Positions 44,724 through 53,066 of a stretch of 64,000 nucleotides of DNA are shown piece by piece. Made by a program: the position numbers and the translations under genes. Origin of the DNA: Anaerotruncus rubiinfantis (GTDB lineage Bacteria > Bacillota > Clostridia > Oscillospirales > Ruminococcaceae); the NCBI RefSeq assembly GCF_900078395.1, contig NZ_FKLA01000009.1, positions 1,812,614 through 1,876,613 on the forward strand, written 5' to 3'. How positions within the stretch are numbered: the stretch's first letter is position 1; each line of letters begins with the position of its first letter. The notes under the pieces are model-generated. The model did no database searches, was not told the origin of the DNA, and saw only the letters and a list, made by a program, of their open reading frames with translations.

Positions 44724-45803
44724 TCAGTCAAGCCAGCCTTTCGCCGCAAGCAGCTCGGCCAGCAGCACACCGCCGCCGGCGGCGCCGCGCAGGGTGTTGT
44801 GTGAGAGGCACACGAACTTATAGTCGTACTGGGTATCTTCGCGCAGGCGGCCGATCGAAACAGCCATTCCGTTTTCGAGCATCCGGTCAAGTTTGGTCTG
44901 CGGGCGGTTATCCTCTTCAAAGTAGTGCAGGAACTGTTTCGGCGCGCTCGGAAGGCCAAGCTTCTGCGGCGCGCCCGCAAAGGAAGCCCATTTTTCCTTG
45001 ATCTCCTCGATGGTGGGCTTTTTATTGAAGCTGACGAACACTGCCGCCATATGGCCGTCGGTGCAGGCCACGCGCAGGCACTGCGCGGTGATCGAAGGGG
45101 AGGCGACCGGTACAATTTCATCGTTTTCGATCTGTCCCCAGATTTTGAGCGGTTCCTTCTCGCTTTTTTCCTCTTCGCCGCCGATATAGGGGATAACGTT
45201 GTCGACCATCTCCGGCCAGGTTTCAAAGGTTTTTCCGGCGCCGGAAATCGCCTGATAGGTACAGACCAGCGTTTTGGTGACGCCAAAATCGGCCAGTAGC
45301 GGATGCAGCGCGGGGACATAGCTCTGCAGCGAGCAGTTCGATTTGACGGCGATGAAGCCGCGTTTGGTGCCAAGCCGTCTGCGCTGCGCCGGGATGATCT
45401 CGGCGTGCGCGTCGTTGATCTCAGGGATAATCATCGGAACATCCGGTGTAAAGCGGTGCGCGGAGTTATTGGAGATGACCGGGCATTCCGCTTTGGCGTA
45501 GGCTTCTTCGAGCGCGCGGATTTCGTCCTTCTTCATGTCGACCGCACAGAAGACAAAATCCACCTTCGCCGCGACCGCTTTCACATCGGAAGCATCCATC
45601 ACGATCATCTTTTTGACGGTCTCGGGGATCGGGGTAGCCATTGCCCAGCGTTTCCCGACCGCTTCCTCGTAGGATTTTCCGGCCGAACGCGGGGAAGCCG
45701 CGACCGCGACCAGATGGAACCACGGATGATTTTCGAGCAGGGATATAAACCGCTGGCCAACCATCCCGGTTGCACCGACAACTGCGACTTTAAACTCTTT
45801 CAT
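44724..45803 (-). CDS. asd: Aspartate-semialdehyde dehydrogenase
   Basis: This enzyme reduces aspartyl phosphate to the semialdehyde feeding lysine, threonine and methionine. VAVVGATGMVGQRFISLLENHPWF binds NADP. The active-site Cys is in VKSNCSLQSYVPAL. Near the C-terminus HNTLRGAAGGGVLLAELL marks the archaeal/fungal-type Asd branch (359 residues). It is the second gene of the lysine operon. AAAGGATTTGTCATATC precedes the ATG. Confidence 0.95.
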   Translation of the reverse strand: MKEFKVAVVGATGMVGQRFISLLENHPWFHLVAVAASPRSAGKSYEEAVGKRWAMATPIPETVKKMIVMDASDVKAVAAKVDFVFCAVDMKKDEIRALEEAYAKAECPVISNNSAHRFTPDVPMIIPEINDAHAEIIPAQRRRLGTKRGFIAVKSNCSLQSYVPALHPLLADFGVTKTLVCTYQAISGAGKTFETWPEMVDNVIPYIGGEEEKSEKEPLKIWGQIENDEIVPVASPSITAQCLRVACTDGHMAAVFVSFNKKPTIEEIKEKWASFAGAPQKLGLPSAPKQFLHYFEEDNRPQTKLDRMLENGMAVSIGRLREDTQYDYKFVCLSHNTLRGAAGGGVLLAELLAAKGWLD

Positions 45804-45830
45804 GATATGACAAATCCTTTCATTTGGAAA

Positions 45831-47012
45831 TTATGCATAGTACCTGTTAAGCAGCTTTCCAAGGCGTTTGAGCCCTTCCTCGATCCTTTCATAGGGAACG
45901 TTCGAAAAGCTTAGCCGGATATGATGGGGCTGATCCTGATTGGCATAGAAGGAGGTTCCGGACAAAAACGCAACCTTTTCCTCTTTTGCCGCGCACAGGA
46001 GCAGTTCATCGCTTGTGGGACCCTTCTGCGGCAGGTCAAGCCAGTAGAAGAACCCGCCCTGCGGTTTTTGATAATGAACCGAAGCGGGGAAGTATTCCTT
46101 CATGCAGCGGTCCATCAGATCGTTGCGGGCGCCGTAAATCTCACGGACACGCGCGATATGGTCATTCCAGTCCACCTGCTGGAGAAATTCTTCCGCAATC
46201 AGCTCATTGAAGGAGCTGCACTGCAAATCGGACATCTGCTTTGCCAAAATGATCTTCGCCCGGATATCCTCCCGTGCGATCACATACCCCAAGCGCAAGC
46301 CGGGACAAAAGATTTTAGAGAAGGTCCCCAGATAGATCACAAACCCTTTTTCGTCAAAGCTCTTGATTGACGGGTAGGCTTCGCCATTGTAGCGCAGTTC
46401 CCCGTAAGGGTTATCCTCTACAACCGGGATCTCGTACCGCGCGGCAAGCTCCGCCAGTTTTTTACGTTTCTCGACACTCATGGTCACACCGGTCGGATTC
46501 TGGAAATCCGGAATGGTATAGATCATTTTTACATCTGGAATTTCGCACAGCGCCTTTTCGAGCGCCTGCAAATTCATGCCATCAGCGTCCAGCGGAATCC
46601 CCACGCATTTTGCCTGAAAACTGTGAAAGACGTTGAGCGCGCCGACATAACTTGGATTTTCGCAGAGCACCACGTCGCCGGGATTGAGGAAAATCTTCGC
46701 GGAGAAATAGATGCCCTGCTGGGAACCGGAGGTCAGGGTGATATCGTCCGGCGAGGCCTTGGTTTTGGTGTGGGAGGCAAGCGCGCAGATCTGCGCGCGG
46801 AAGCTGGAAAAACCTTCGGTATCGCTGTACTGAAAAGCGCGAACTTTGTCATTCGCAAGCACCCGCTCAATCGACGATTGGATCATCGCAAAGGGGAAGG
46901 AGGACTCCTCCGGTTTACCGGCCGAAAAAGAGATCATATCCGGCTGATCAAACAGCTTGTTGCGGATGGCCGATGGCACAAAATATTGCGTACATTCAGA
47001 AAATTGCAGCAT
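45831..47012 (-). CDS. PLP-dependent aminotransferase of the lysine operon (aminoadipate/MocR-like)
   Basis: This class I/II PLP aminotransferase of 393 residues belongs to the aminoadipate/MocR-like branch. It has MISFSAGKPEESSFP, YSDTEGFSSFRAQI, LTSGSQQGIYFSAKIFLNPGD, IPDFQNPTGVTMS, and the PLP-lysine segment LGTFSKIFCPGLRLGYV. There is no DNA-binding domain. It is the first gene after the lysine riboswitch, so it probably acts in lysine or diaminopimelate metabolism. It does not look like typical DapL. ACAGGAGGATTTAC precedes the ATG. Substrate remains unknown. Confidence 0.85.
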   Translation of the reverse strand: MLQFSECTQYFVPSAIRNKLFDQPDMISFSAGKPEESSFPFAMIQSSIERVLANDKVRAFQYSDTEGFSSFRAQICALASHTKTKASPDDITLTSGSQQGIYFSAKIFLNPGDVVLCENPSYVGALNVFHSFQAKCVGIPLDADGMNLQALEKALCEIPDVKMIYTIPDFQNPTGVTMSVEKRKKLAELAARYEIPVVEDNPYGELRYNGEAYPSIKSFDEKGFVIYLGTFSKIFCPGLRLGYVIAREDIRAKIILAKQMSDLQCSSFNELIAEEFLQQVDWNDHIARVREIYGARNDLMDRCMKEYFPASVHYQKPQGGFFYWLDLPQKGPTSDELLLCAAKEEKVAFLSGTSFYANQDQPHHIRLSFSNVPYERIEEGLKRLGKLLNRYYA

Positions 47013-47073
47013 GTAAATCCTCCTGTCTAAAAATATACGCCTGTTTTACGTCCGATAAGCTTCCTTTACAATA

Positions 47074-47097
47074 ATAAAAAAACCGGTTGAAAACCGG
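47074..47097 (-). terminator. Riboswitch-controlled terminator
   Basis: Read on the minus strand, CCGGTT, a 3-nt loop and AACCGG are followed by seven T. It lies between the lysine aptamer and the aminotransferase gene. Confidence 0.85.
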
Positions 47098-47360
47098 CGT
47101 TGATTGCAATATAATAGAGTAGTTATCGTGATGGGCACGGAAACGCACGATCCATCCGCACATACCGCATGCCACCACCCATAGCCCTCCATCATAGTCC
47201 AATGATGACAGTCACACGCCTTTTCGACTGTGTGCCCAGGAAGTACGCCCGCCAACGGCGCCAACCTTCGGCGTCTGACCCTTTCACACGGCTTTTTACG
47301 ACCTGGCAGTCTGAAGTCCCTGTTACTGATGAAAGACGCGCCTCTACCGGTTTGGCTTAT
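47098..47360 (-). promoter_or_regulatory. Lysine riboswitch (L box)
   Basis: Read on the minus strand, the leader carries L-box blocks in order: GGTAGAGGCGCG near 47348, then CAGTAACAGGG, GCCGAAGGTTGGCG near 47264, TTCCTGGGCACACAG, GTGACTGTCATCATTGG and GATGGAGGGCTATGGG near 47185. An intrinsic terminator follows, so lysine binding is expected to stop transcription of the aminotransferase-asd-dapA-dapB-ACT operon. Boundaries are approximate. Confidence 0.9.
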
Positions 47361-47368
47361 TATTGATT

Positions 47369-47397
47369 ATATTATCATTTAGCCCCGCTTATGTCAA
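47369..47397 (-). promoter_or_regulatory. Promoter of the lysine riboswitch operon
   Basis: Read on the minus strand, TTGACA (47397-47392), a 17-bp spacer and TAATAT (47374-47369). Transcription would begin just before the aptamer. Confidence 0.8.
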
Positions 47398-47456
47398 TAA
47401 AATTAGGAGGTTCACCGCAATAAACTGGTGAATTGTACAGATATTTGGAGGAAGAG

Positions 47457-48485
47457 ATGAAAAAATCCGACTTTTTTTTCGACCTGCCGCCGGAACTCAT
47501 CGCACAGACGCCGATTGAGCCGCGCGACCACAGCCGCATGCTGAAGCTCAGCCGCAAAACCGGAGAGATTGAGCACCGCTGTTTCCGCGATGTGATTGAT
47601 TACCTGGAACCGGGCGATACGCTGGTTGTAAACACTTCCCGCGTCATTCCGGCGCGGCTTTACGGCCACAAGGAGCAGACCGGCGCCGCTATGCAGTTTT
47701 TACTGCTGGAGCAGAAGGAAAAGGACATCTGGGAGGTTCTGGTGAAGCCTGGCAAGAAAGCCAAAACCGGTTCCCGGTTTGTGTTTGGAGAGGGGCTGCT
47801 CACCGGGGAAATCCTCAGCACCGTCGAGGGCGGAAACCGCCTCGTAAAAATGCATTACGAAGGGGACAGCATCTATCCGGTGCTCGAAAAGATCGGCCAG
47901 ATGCCGCTGCCGCCATACATCACCGAGACGCTCAGGGATAACGAACGTTATCAGACCGTCTATTCCAATCAGCTCGGTTCAGCCGCGGCGCCGACTGCGG
48001 GGCTGCACTTCACCAATGAGCTGCTCGACCGCATCCGCGCCAAAGGCGTCAACGTGACCGACGTGATCCTGCACGTTGGTCTTGGGACCTTCCGCCCGGT
48101 CAAGGTGGACGAGATCACCGATCACCATATGCACGCGGAACACTACCACCTGCCCAAACACACCGCCGACCTGATCAATGAAACAAAGCGCAAGGGGAAA
48201 CGGGTGATTGCGGTTGGAACGACGAGCTGCCGCACATTGGAATCGGTCGCTTCAAAGTTTGGTGAGATCCGAGAGGATGACGACGATACCAGCATTTTCA
48301 TTTATCCAGGCTACGAATTCAAGGTGCTCGACGGGCTCATTACCAACTTCCATCTGCCGGAAAGCACGCTCATCATGCTGGTTAGCGCATTTGCGGGTTA
48401 CGAGCATGTGATGGAAGCATATAAAACCGCGGTAGCCGAACAATACCGGTTCTTCAGCTTCGGTGACGCGATGCTGATACTATGA
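47457..48485 (+). CDS. queA: S-adenosylmethionine:tRNA ribosyltransferase-isomerase
   Basis: This enzyme moves the ribosyl part of SAM onto 7-aminomethyl-7-deazaguanine at the tRNA wobble position, making epoxyqueuosine. [53 protein letters not shown] and [19 protein letters not shown] are diagnostic. It is 342 residues. The ATG at 47457 is preferred as TTTGGAGGAAGAG precedes it. tgt follows directly, giving the usual queA-tgt pair. Confidence 0.96.
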   Translation: MKKSDFFFDLPPELIAQTPIEPRDHSRMLKLSRKTGEIEHRCFRDVIDYLEPGDTLVVNTSRVIPARLYGHKEQTGAAMQFLLLEQKEKDIWEVLVKPGKKAKTGSRFVFGEGLLTGEILSTVEGGNRLVKMHYEGDSIYPVLEKIGQMPLPPYITETLRDNERYQTVYSNQLGSAAAPTAGLHFTNELLDRIRAKGVNVTDVILHVGLGTFRPVKVDEITDHHMHAEHYHLPKHTADLINETKRKGKRVIAVGTTSCRTLESVASKFGEIREDDDDTSIFIYPGYEFKVLDGLITNFHLPESTLIMLVSAFAGYEHVMEAYKTAVAEQYRFFSFGDAMLIL

Positions 48486-48497
48486 GGAGGAAACAGA

Positions 48498-49628
48498 TTG
48501 TATACGCTTTTAAAGCAGGAAGGCAACGCCCGGCGCGGCACCTTTGAAACGGTGCACGGCACCGTACAGACCCCGGCGTTCATGAACGTGGGAACCTCGG
48601 CCGCGATCAAAGGCGGGATTTCATCGATCGACCTGGTGGAGCTCAAATGCCAGGTCGAGCTCTGCAACACTTACCATCTGCATGTGCGCCCGGGGGACGA
48701 TGTCATCCGCGCGATGGGCGGGCTGCACAAATTTATGAACTGGCACCGTCCGATTCTCACCGACAGCGGCGGTTTTCAGGTTTTTTCACTTGCAAAGCTG
48801 CGCCGCATCAAGGAGGAAGGCGTCACCTTTGCCTGCCATCTCGACGGCAAGCGGATCTTTATGGGACCTGAAGAGAGTATGCGCATCCAGTCGAACCTTG
48901 CGTCAACCATCGCAATGGCGTTCGATGAGTGCATAGAAAACCCCGCGCCTTACGATTACACCGCCCGTTCCATCGAGCGCACCACCCGGTGGCTCATCCG
49001 CTGCCAGGCGGAAATGGCGCGCCTCAACGCGCTGCCTGACACATTGAATCCGCATCAGCTCCTGTTTGGGATCAACCAAGGCTCAACTTACGCCGACCTG
49101 CGCATTCGGCATATGCAGCAAATTGCCGAACTCGGGCTCGACGGTTACGCAATCGGTGGTTTGGCGGTTGGTGAGACCGCGCAGGAGATGTATGATACGA
49201 TCGATGCGGTCGAACCGTATATGCCGAAGGACAAGCCCCGTTACCTGATGGGCGTTGGGACGCCGGTCAATATCCTGGAGGGGGTTTATCGCGGTATCGA
49301 CCTGTTCGACTGCGTCATGCCTTCACGCAACGCGCGCCATGGGACGCTGTTTACCTGGGAAGGCATCCGTATTATGCACAACGAAAAATATAAACTGGAC
49401 GACCGCCCGGTCGACGAGCATTGCGGCTGCCCGGTTTGCCGCGATCACAGCCGGTCCTATCTGCGGCATCTGTTCCGTACCGGGGAAATTCTGGCTGCGC
49501 GGCTCGGGGTCATGCATAACCTCTACTTCTATAACACTCTGATGGAAAAGATCCGCGAAGCGCTTGATAACGGTACCTACGAGGAATTTTACCGGCATTG
49601 GGTGCCGATCTTGGGGCGGCGCATTTAA
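48498..49628 (+). CDS. tgt: tRNA-guanine transglycosylase
   Basis: This enzyme exchanges G34 for preQ1 in GUN tRNAs. PAFMNVGTSAAIKGG, the catalytic region ILTDSGGFQVFSL, and LFDCVMPSRNARHG are present. The zinc site is CGCPVCRDHSRSYLRHLFRTGEIL-like, with three Cys and a His near the C-terminus. It is 376 residues. A TTG start at 48498 follows GAGGAGGAAACAGA. yajC comes next, as in many Firmicutes, though with its own promoter here. Confidence 0.96.
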   Translation: MYTLLKQEGNARRGTFETVHGTVQTPAFMNVGTSAAIKGGISSIDLVELKCQVELCNTYHLHVRPGDDVIRAMGGLHKFMNWHRPILTDSGGFQVFSLAKLRRIKEEGVTFACHLDGKRIFMGPEESMRIQSNLASTIAMAFDECIENPAPYDYTARSIERTTRWLIRCQAEMARLNALPDTLNPHQLLFGINQGSTYADLRIRHMQQIAELGLDGYAIGGLAVGETAQEMYDTIDAVEPYMPKDKPRYLMGVGTPVNILEGVYRGIDLFDCVMPSRNARHGTLFTWEGIRIMHNEKYKLDDRPVDEHCGCPVCRDHSRSYLRHLFRTGEILAARLGVMHNLYFYNTLMEKIREALDNGTYEEFYRHWVPILGRRI

Positions 49629-49665
49629 GTTCTTGTTAAAGTACAGGCTAAATTCCCAAAAAGGC

Positions 49666-49694
49666 TTGCAATAACGGGACGAAAACAGTATAAT
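49666..49694 (+). promoter_or_regulatory. Sigma-A promoter of yajC
   Basis: TTGCAA (49666-49671), a 17-bp spacer and TATAAT (49689-49694). A short leader with GGAGGTATCAAA before the yajC ATG follows. Confidence 0.8.
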
Positions 49695-49741
49695 ATTATT
49701 CGTATCTTTCCCGCTTTGGAATATTTTTTGGAGGTATCAAA

Positions 49742-50050
49742 ATGGACCAACAGACTTCCGCGACCCTTATGAGTTTTGTTCCGCTGATCCTGATCTTCGT
49801 GGTGTTTTACTTCATGCTGATCCGGCCGCAGAAAAAACGTGAAAAAGAAACCCAGGCAATGCGCTCCAACCTTGATGTGGGCGATGAGATCGTGACCGTC
49901 GGCGGCATCGTCGGAATCATCGTTTCGGTGAAGGATGACACCCTGGTGATCGAAACCGGTTCCGATCGGAGCAAAATCCGCATCACCCGCTGGGCGGTTC
50001 AGGCAAATGTCACGCCGAAGGAGCCTGCGGACAAGCCTGCTGCAAAGTAA
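49742..50050 (+). CDS. yajC: Preprotein translocase subunit YajC
   Basis: This small single-pass membrane protein associates with SecDF. It has a hydrophobic segment (FVPLILIFVVFYFMLIRPQKKREKE) followed by VGDEIVTVGGIVGIIVSVKDDTLVIETGSDRSKIRITRWAV-type sequence. It is 102 residues. secD/secF are not adjacent; instead a TIGR04086-like gene and the SCIFF locus follow, an arrangement found widely in clostridia. Confidence 0.95.
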   Translation: MDQQTSATLMSFVPLILIFVVFYFMLIRPQKKREKETQAMRSNLDVGDEIVTVGGIVGIIVSVKDDTLVIETGSDRSKIRITRWAVQANVTPKEPADKPAAK

Positions 50051-50120
50051 GAAACTGACAATTGGAACTGGTATAATGGGCGTTCGCTTTGAATACTCTT
50101 GTACAAAAGGGGGAATCAGA

Positions 50121-50519
50121 GTGAAACAACCCGATATCCATGGTGCCAAACGCTTTATCCGGCCGATCACTTATGGGATTCTTTGCGGTGCTACAGCATG
50201 TTTCCTGCTCCTGATCATCATGTCGATCCTCATGAGTTTTAAGGATATCCCACAGTCGGCCGTCTCCTTGATCTCCACGCTGACCTTTGTCTGCGGCGGC
50301 TTTGTTGCCGGACTCGCTGCGTCGTCCTTTTCCAGGGAAAAGGGGATGTTTCTCGGCCTTTGCTGCGGGCTTTGCCTGTTTCTTGTGCTGTCGCTCGCGA
50401 GCCTCGCGGTGGACGGCTCCGGATTCGGGATGGTTGCTTTGACCAAATTGATTGCGGTGCTGTTTGCCGCGGCAATCGGCGGGGTCATCGGGGTGAACCG
50501 TAAAAAAAAGTTCAAATGA
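50121..50519 (+). CDS. TIGR04086-like small membrane protein
   Basis: This 132-residue protein has four hydrophobic segments separated by short loops, beginning after a basic N-terminus (GAKRFIRPITYGILCGATACFLLLII). A conserved TFVCGGFVAGLAASSFSREKGMFLGL motif and a basic end (GGVIGVNRKKKFK) match the TIGR04086/YrzE-like family of unknown function, frequently located between yajC and the SCIFF gene. A GTG at 50121 is chosen because AAAGGGGGAATCAGA precedes it; the longer frame overlaps yajC. Confidence 0.8.
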   Translation: MKQPDIHGAKRFIRPITYGILCGATACFLLLIIMSILMSFKDIPQSAVSLISTLTFVCGGFVAGLAASSFSREKGMFLGLCCGLCLFLVLSLASLAVDGSGFGMVALTKLIAVLFAAAIGGVIGVNRKKKFK

Positions 50520-50585
50520 ATTGAAATTCAAAAATGATTGTGGTAAAATAATACCTAAGATCATGAATGAAATGGGGTAAAACCG

Positions 50586-50732
50586 ATGAAACACGTAAAG
50601 ACCATCAATCAGGCCAATTTGAAAGCTTCTGCTGTCAAGGGCGGTTGCGGCGAATGCCAGGCTTCCTGTCAGTCCGCCTGCAAAACTTCCTGCACAGTGG
50701 CCAACCAGAAGTGCGAAAACAAGAACAAGTAA
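50586..50732 (+). CDS. scfA: SCIFF peptide precursor (six Cys in forty-five)
   Basis: This 48-residue precursor is too short for many gene finders. It starts MKHVKTINQANLKASA and has six cysteines at positions 21, 24, 28, 32, 36 and 43 (CGEC, then SC, AC, SC, KC spacings). SCIFF is a nearly universal clostridial ribosomal peptide. The radical SAM maturase encoded next installs a thioether crosslink (sactionine-type) between a Cys and a Thr. The ATG follows ATGGGGTAAAACCG, a moderate ribosome site. The final role of the mature product is unknown. The peptide gene, a hairpin, and the maturase gene follow in that order. Confidence 0.93.
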   Translation: MKHVKTINQANLKASAVKGGCGECQASCQSACKTSCTVANQKCENKNK

Positions 50733-50749
50733 TTTTGGTCTACTGATTT

Positions 50750-50776
50750 TTAGGGCAGTCGCACGACTGCCCTATT
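50750..50776 (+). terminator. Hairpin between scfA and scfB
   Basis: The perfect 11-bp stem TAGGGCAGTCG / CGACTGCCCTA is followed by TTTATTTG. It probably gives partial termination so that the peptide is made in excess of its maturase. Confidence 0.85.
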
Positions 50777-50803
50777 TATTTGCTTGATATTGGAGAGAGA
50801 ATA

Positions 50804-52171
50804 TTGATACATAAGTATAAACTTTACGGCTATAACATCGTGCTTGATGTCAACAGCGGCGCCGTCCATGTGGTGGACGACCTGTTTTATGACCTGATTG
50901 ACGGGCTTGGCGAGGACCTGCCGGAAAAATGCCCGCAGGAATTGCTGTCCAGATTTTCAGATAAATATCCTGCCGATGAAATTTTGGAAACCTACGCGGA
51001 AATCGTGGACCTGCATAAAAAGGATCAGCTCTTCTCCACGGATGATTACGATCAGTTCGCCAAGATGATGGTGCCCTCGCCGGTCAAAGCGATGTGCCTG
51101 CATATCGCGCACGACTGCAACCTGCGCTGCAAATATTGTTTTGCCGATACTGGTGAGTATATGGGCCACCGGCAGCTGATGTCCTTCGAAGTCGGAAAGG
51201 CCGCGATTGACTATCTCATCAAGCATTCCGGCGGGCGGCACAATCTGGAGCTCGACTTTTTTGGCGGGGAACCGCTGATGAACTTTGATGTCGTTCGGCA
51301 GGTGGTGGAATATGCCCGTTCACAGGAGAAGGCATATAACAAATTGTTCCGCTTTACCATCACCACCAACGGCGTGCTGCTCGATGATGCCAAGATCGAT
51401 TTTATCAACAGGGAGATGTCGAACGTCGTCCTGTCGATTGACGGGCGCAAAGAGGTCAACGACCGGGTTCGTTCGCGCGTGGACGGCAGCGGATGCTATG
51501 ACAGCATCATGCCGAAATTCCAGCGTTTGGTGGAAAAACGGGTAGGGAACGAGCCGTTCGACCAGTATTATGTCCGCGGCACCTTCACCAAGTATAACAA
51601 GGACTTCGCCAACGACGTGCTGCATTTAAACGATATGGGCTTCGATCAGATTTCGGTCGAGCCGGTTGTGGCAGACCCCAAGGAGCCATACGCGCTCACC
51701 GAAGCGGATCTGCCGGAGGTTTTTGCCGAGTACGAGCGGCTTGCAAAAATTATGATCGACCGTCATGGAAGCGGCCGCGATTTCAACTTCTTTCACTTCA
51801 TGCTTGATCTTGACCAAGGCCCCTGCGCGATCAAGCGGCTGCGCGGCTGCGGCTGCGGCAATGAATACGTTGCGGTTACGCCGGATGGAGATGTCTATCC
51901 CTGCCACCAGTTCGTCGGCCACGACGAGTGGAAGATGGGCAACGTCTTTGATCAGTCGCTTGATTTCGACCGCAAATGCCAGTTCGCGGCCGCCACCGTC
52001 TATGGCAAGGAAGACTGCAAAAACTGCTGGGCGAAGTTTTATTGCTCCGGCGGCTGCAACGCGAATAGCATGGTCTATTGCGGCGATATCTTAAAGCCGT
52101 TCAAGCTCTCCTGCGAACTTGAGAAAAAACGTCTGGAATGTGCCATCATGATCAAAGCGGCGACGCTTTGA
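50804..52171 (+). CDS. scfB: SCIFF radical SAM maturase (SPASM domain)
   Basis: This radical SAM enzyme forms the thioether in the SCIFF peptide. The SAM cluster motif CNLRCKYC gives Cys105, Cys109 and Cys112. An N-terminal RiPP-recognition region precedes it (HKYKLYGYNIVLDVNSGAVHVVD). The C-terminal SPASM/auxiliary-cluster domain is rich in Cys: GPCAIKRLRGCGCGNEY, VYPCHQF, CKNCWAKFYCSGGCN, and a late SCELEKKRLEC. It is 455 residues. A TTG at 50804 behind TTGGAGAGAGAATA is preferred over TTG 50780, which lies next to the hairpin. Confidence 0.95.
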   Translation: MIHKYKLYGYNIVLDVNSGAVHVVDDLFYDLIDGLGEDLPEKCPQELLSRFSDKYPADEILETYAEIVDLHKKDQLFSTDDYDQFAKMMVPSPVKAMCLHIAHDCNLRCKYCFADTGEYMGHRQLMSFEVGKAAIDYLIKHSGGRHNLELDFFGGEPLMNFDVVRQVVEYARSQEKAYNKLFRFTITTNGVLLDDAKIDFINREMSNVVLSIDGRKEVNDRVRSRVDGSGCYDSIMPKFQRLVEKRVGNEPFDQYYVRGTFTKYNKDFANDVLHLNDMGFDQISVEPVVADPKEPYALTEADLPEVFAEYERLAKIMIDRHGSGRDFNFFHFMLDLDQGPCAIKRLRGCGCGNEYVAVTPDGDVYPCHQFVGHDEWKMGNVFDQSLDFDRKCQFAAATVYGKEDCKNCWAKFYCSGGCNANSMVYCGDILKPFKLSCELEKKRLECAIMIKAATL

Positions 52172-52195
52172 CTCTTCTGGAAGGGGGAATTTTCC

Positions 52196-52999
52196 ATGCA
52201 GTGTAAAATCGGATTTATCGGCGCTGGCAATATGGCCGGCGCAATCATCAACGGGATCGTTTCTTCCGGGTTGCTCAAGCCGGAGGAAATCGCGGTCAAC
52301 GATGTCCGTGCGGCACAGGTGGAAAGTTATACGTCGCGTGGATTCGCCGGCTGCGATACCATTGCGCAGCTTGTGGAAAGCTGCGCGTACGTTGTTCTAT
52401 CTGTAAAGCCGCAAAACTTTCCAGATGTGTTGGCCCAGATCAAACCAGCTGCAAAGCCGGATACGGTCTTTATTTCAATTGCTGCGGGTATGAGCGCTGA
52501 ATATATCAAAAAGGCGCTTGGCTTTGACGCAAAGGTTGTACGGGTAATGCCGAATACGCCGCTTTTGATCGGTTGCGGCGCGGTCGCAATCAGTCGGGTG
52601 GATCCGACCTCCCCCGAAGAATTTGCCTTTGCCAAGAGTATCTTTGCCGCAGCGGGCCAGGTTGAAGAGGTTGACGCCGACAAGATGAACGAGGTCATCC
52701 CGCTGAACAGCAGCAGTCCGGCATATATCTACCTTTTTGCAAAGGTATTTGTCGACCGCGCGGCGGAGCTTGGCTTTGATCCGGACGTGGCGAACAGACT
52801 TTTTTGCAATACACTGATCGGATCGGCAAAAATGATGATGGAGACAGGGAAGACCCATCAGGAACTCATCGATATGGTGACTTCCCCTGCGGGTACCACC
52901 TTTGAAGGGCTTGCTGCGCTCGGACGCAACAATTTTGAAAAGGCCCTGACCGAATGCTTCGATGATACGATCCGTCGGGCTTATGAGCTTGGGAAGTAA
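52196..52999 (+). CDS. proC: Pyrroline-5-carboxylate reductase
   Basis: This is the last enzyme of proline synthesis. KIGFIGAGNMAGAIINGIVSSG is the NAD(P)-binding start. VLSVKPQNFPDVLAQI, RVMPNTPLLIGCGAVAIS, and the C-terminal dimerisation helices with MVTSPAGTTFEGLAALGRNNFEKAL are diagnostic. It is 267 residues. GAAGGGGGAATTTTCC precedes the ATG. proA/proB are not in this window. Confidence 0.96.
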   Translation: MQCKIGFIGAGNMAGAIINGIVSSGLLKPEEIAVNDVRAAQVESYTSRGFAGCDTIAQLVESCAYVVLSVKPQNFPDVLAQIKPAAKPDTVFISIAAGMSAEYIKKALGFDAKVVRVMPNTPLLIGCGAVAISRVDPTSPEEFAFAKSIFAAAGQVEEVDADKMNEVIPLNSSSPAYIYLFAKVFVDRAAELGFDPDVANRLFCNTLIGSAKMMMETGKTHQELIDMVTSPAGTTFEGLAALGRNNFEKALTECFDDTIRRAYELGK

Positions 53000-53066
53000 T
53001 ATTTTCTGAACCTGCGGCATATCTTTTCGTATGGAAGACTGTGAAAAACGAAAGGATGGCTGCAAA

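Noticed and set aside
47428..47460. Ten-codon GTG frame overlapping the queA start
   Set aside because: The nearest Shine-Dalgarno is 17 bases away and no regulatory codon run is present.
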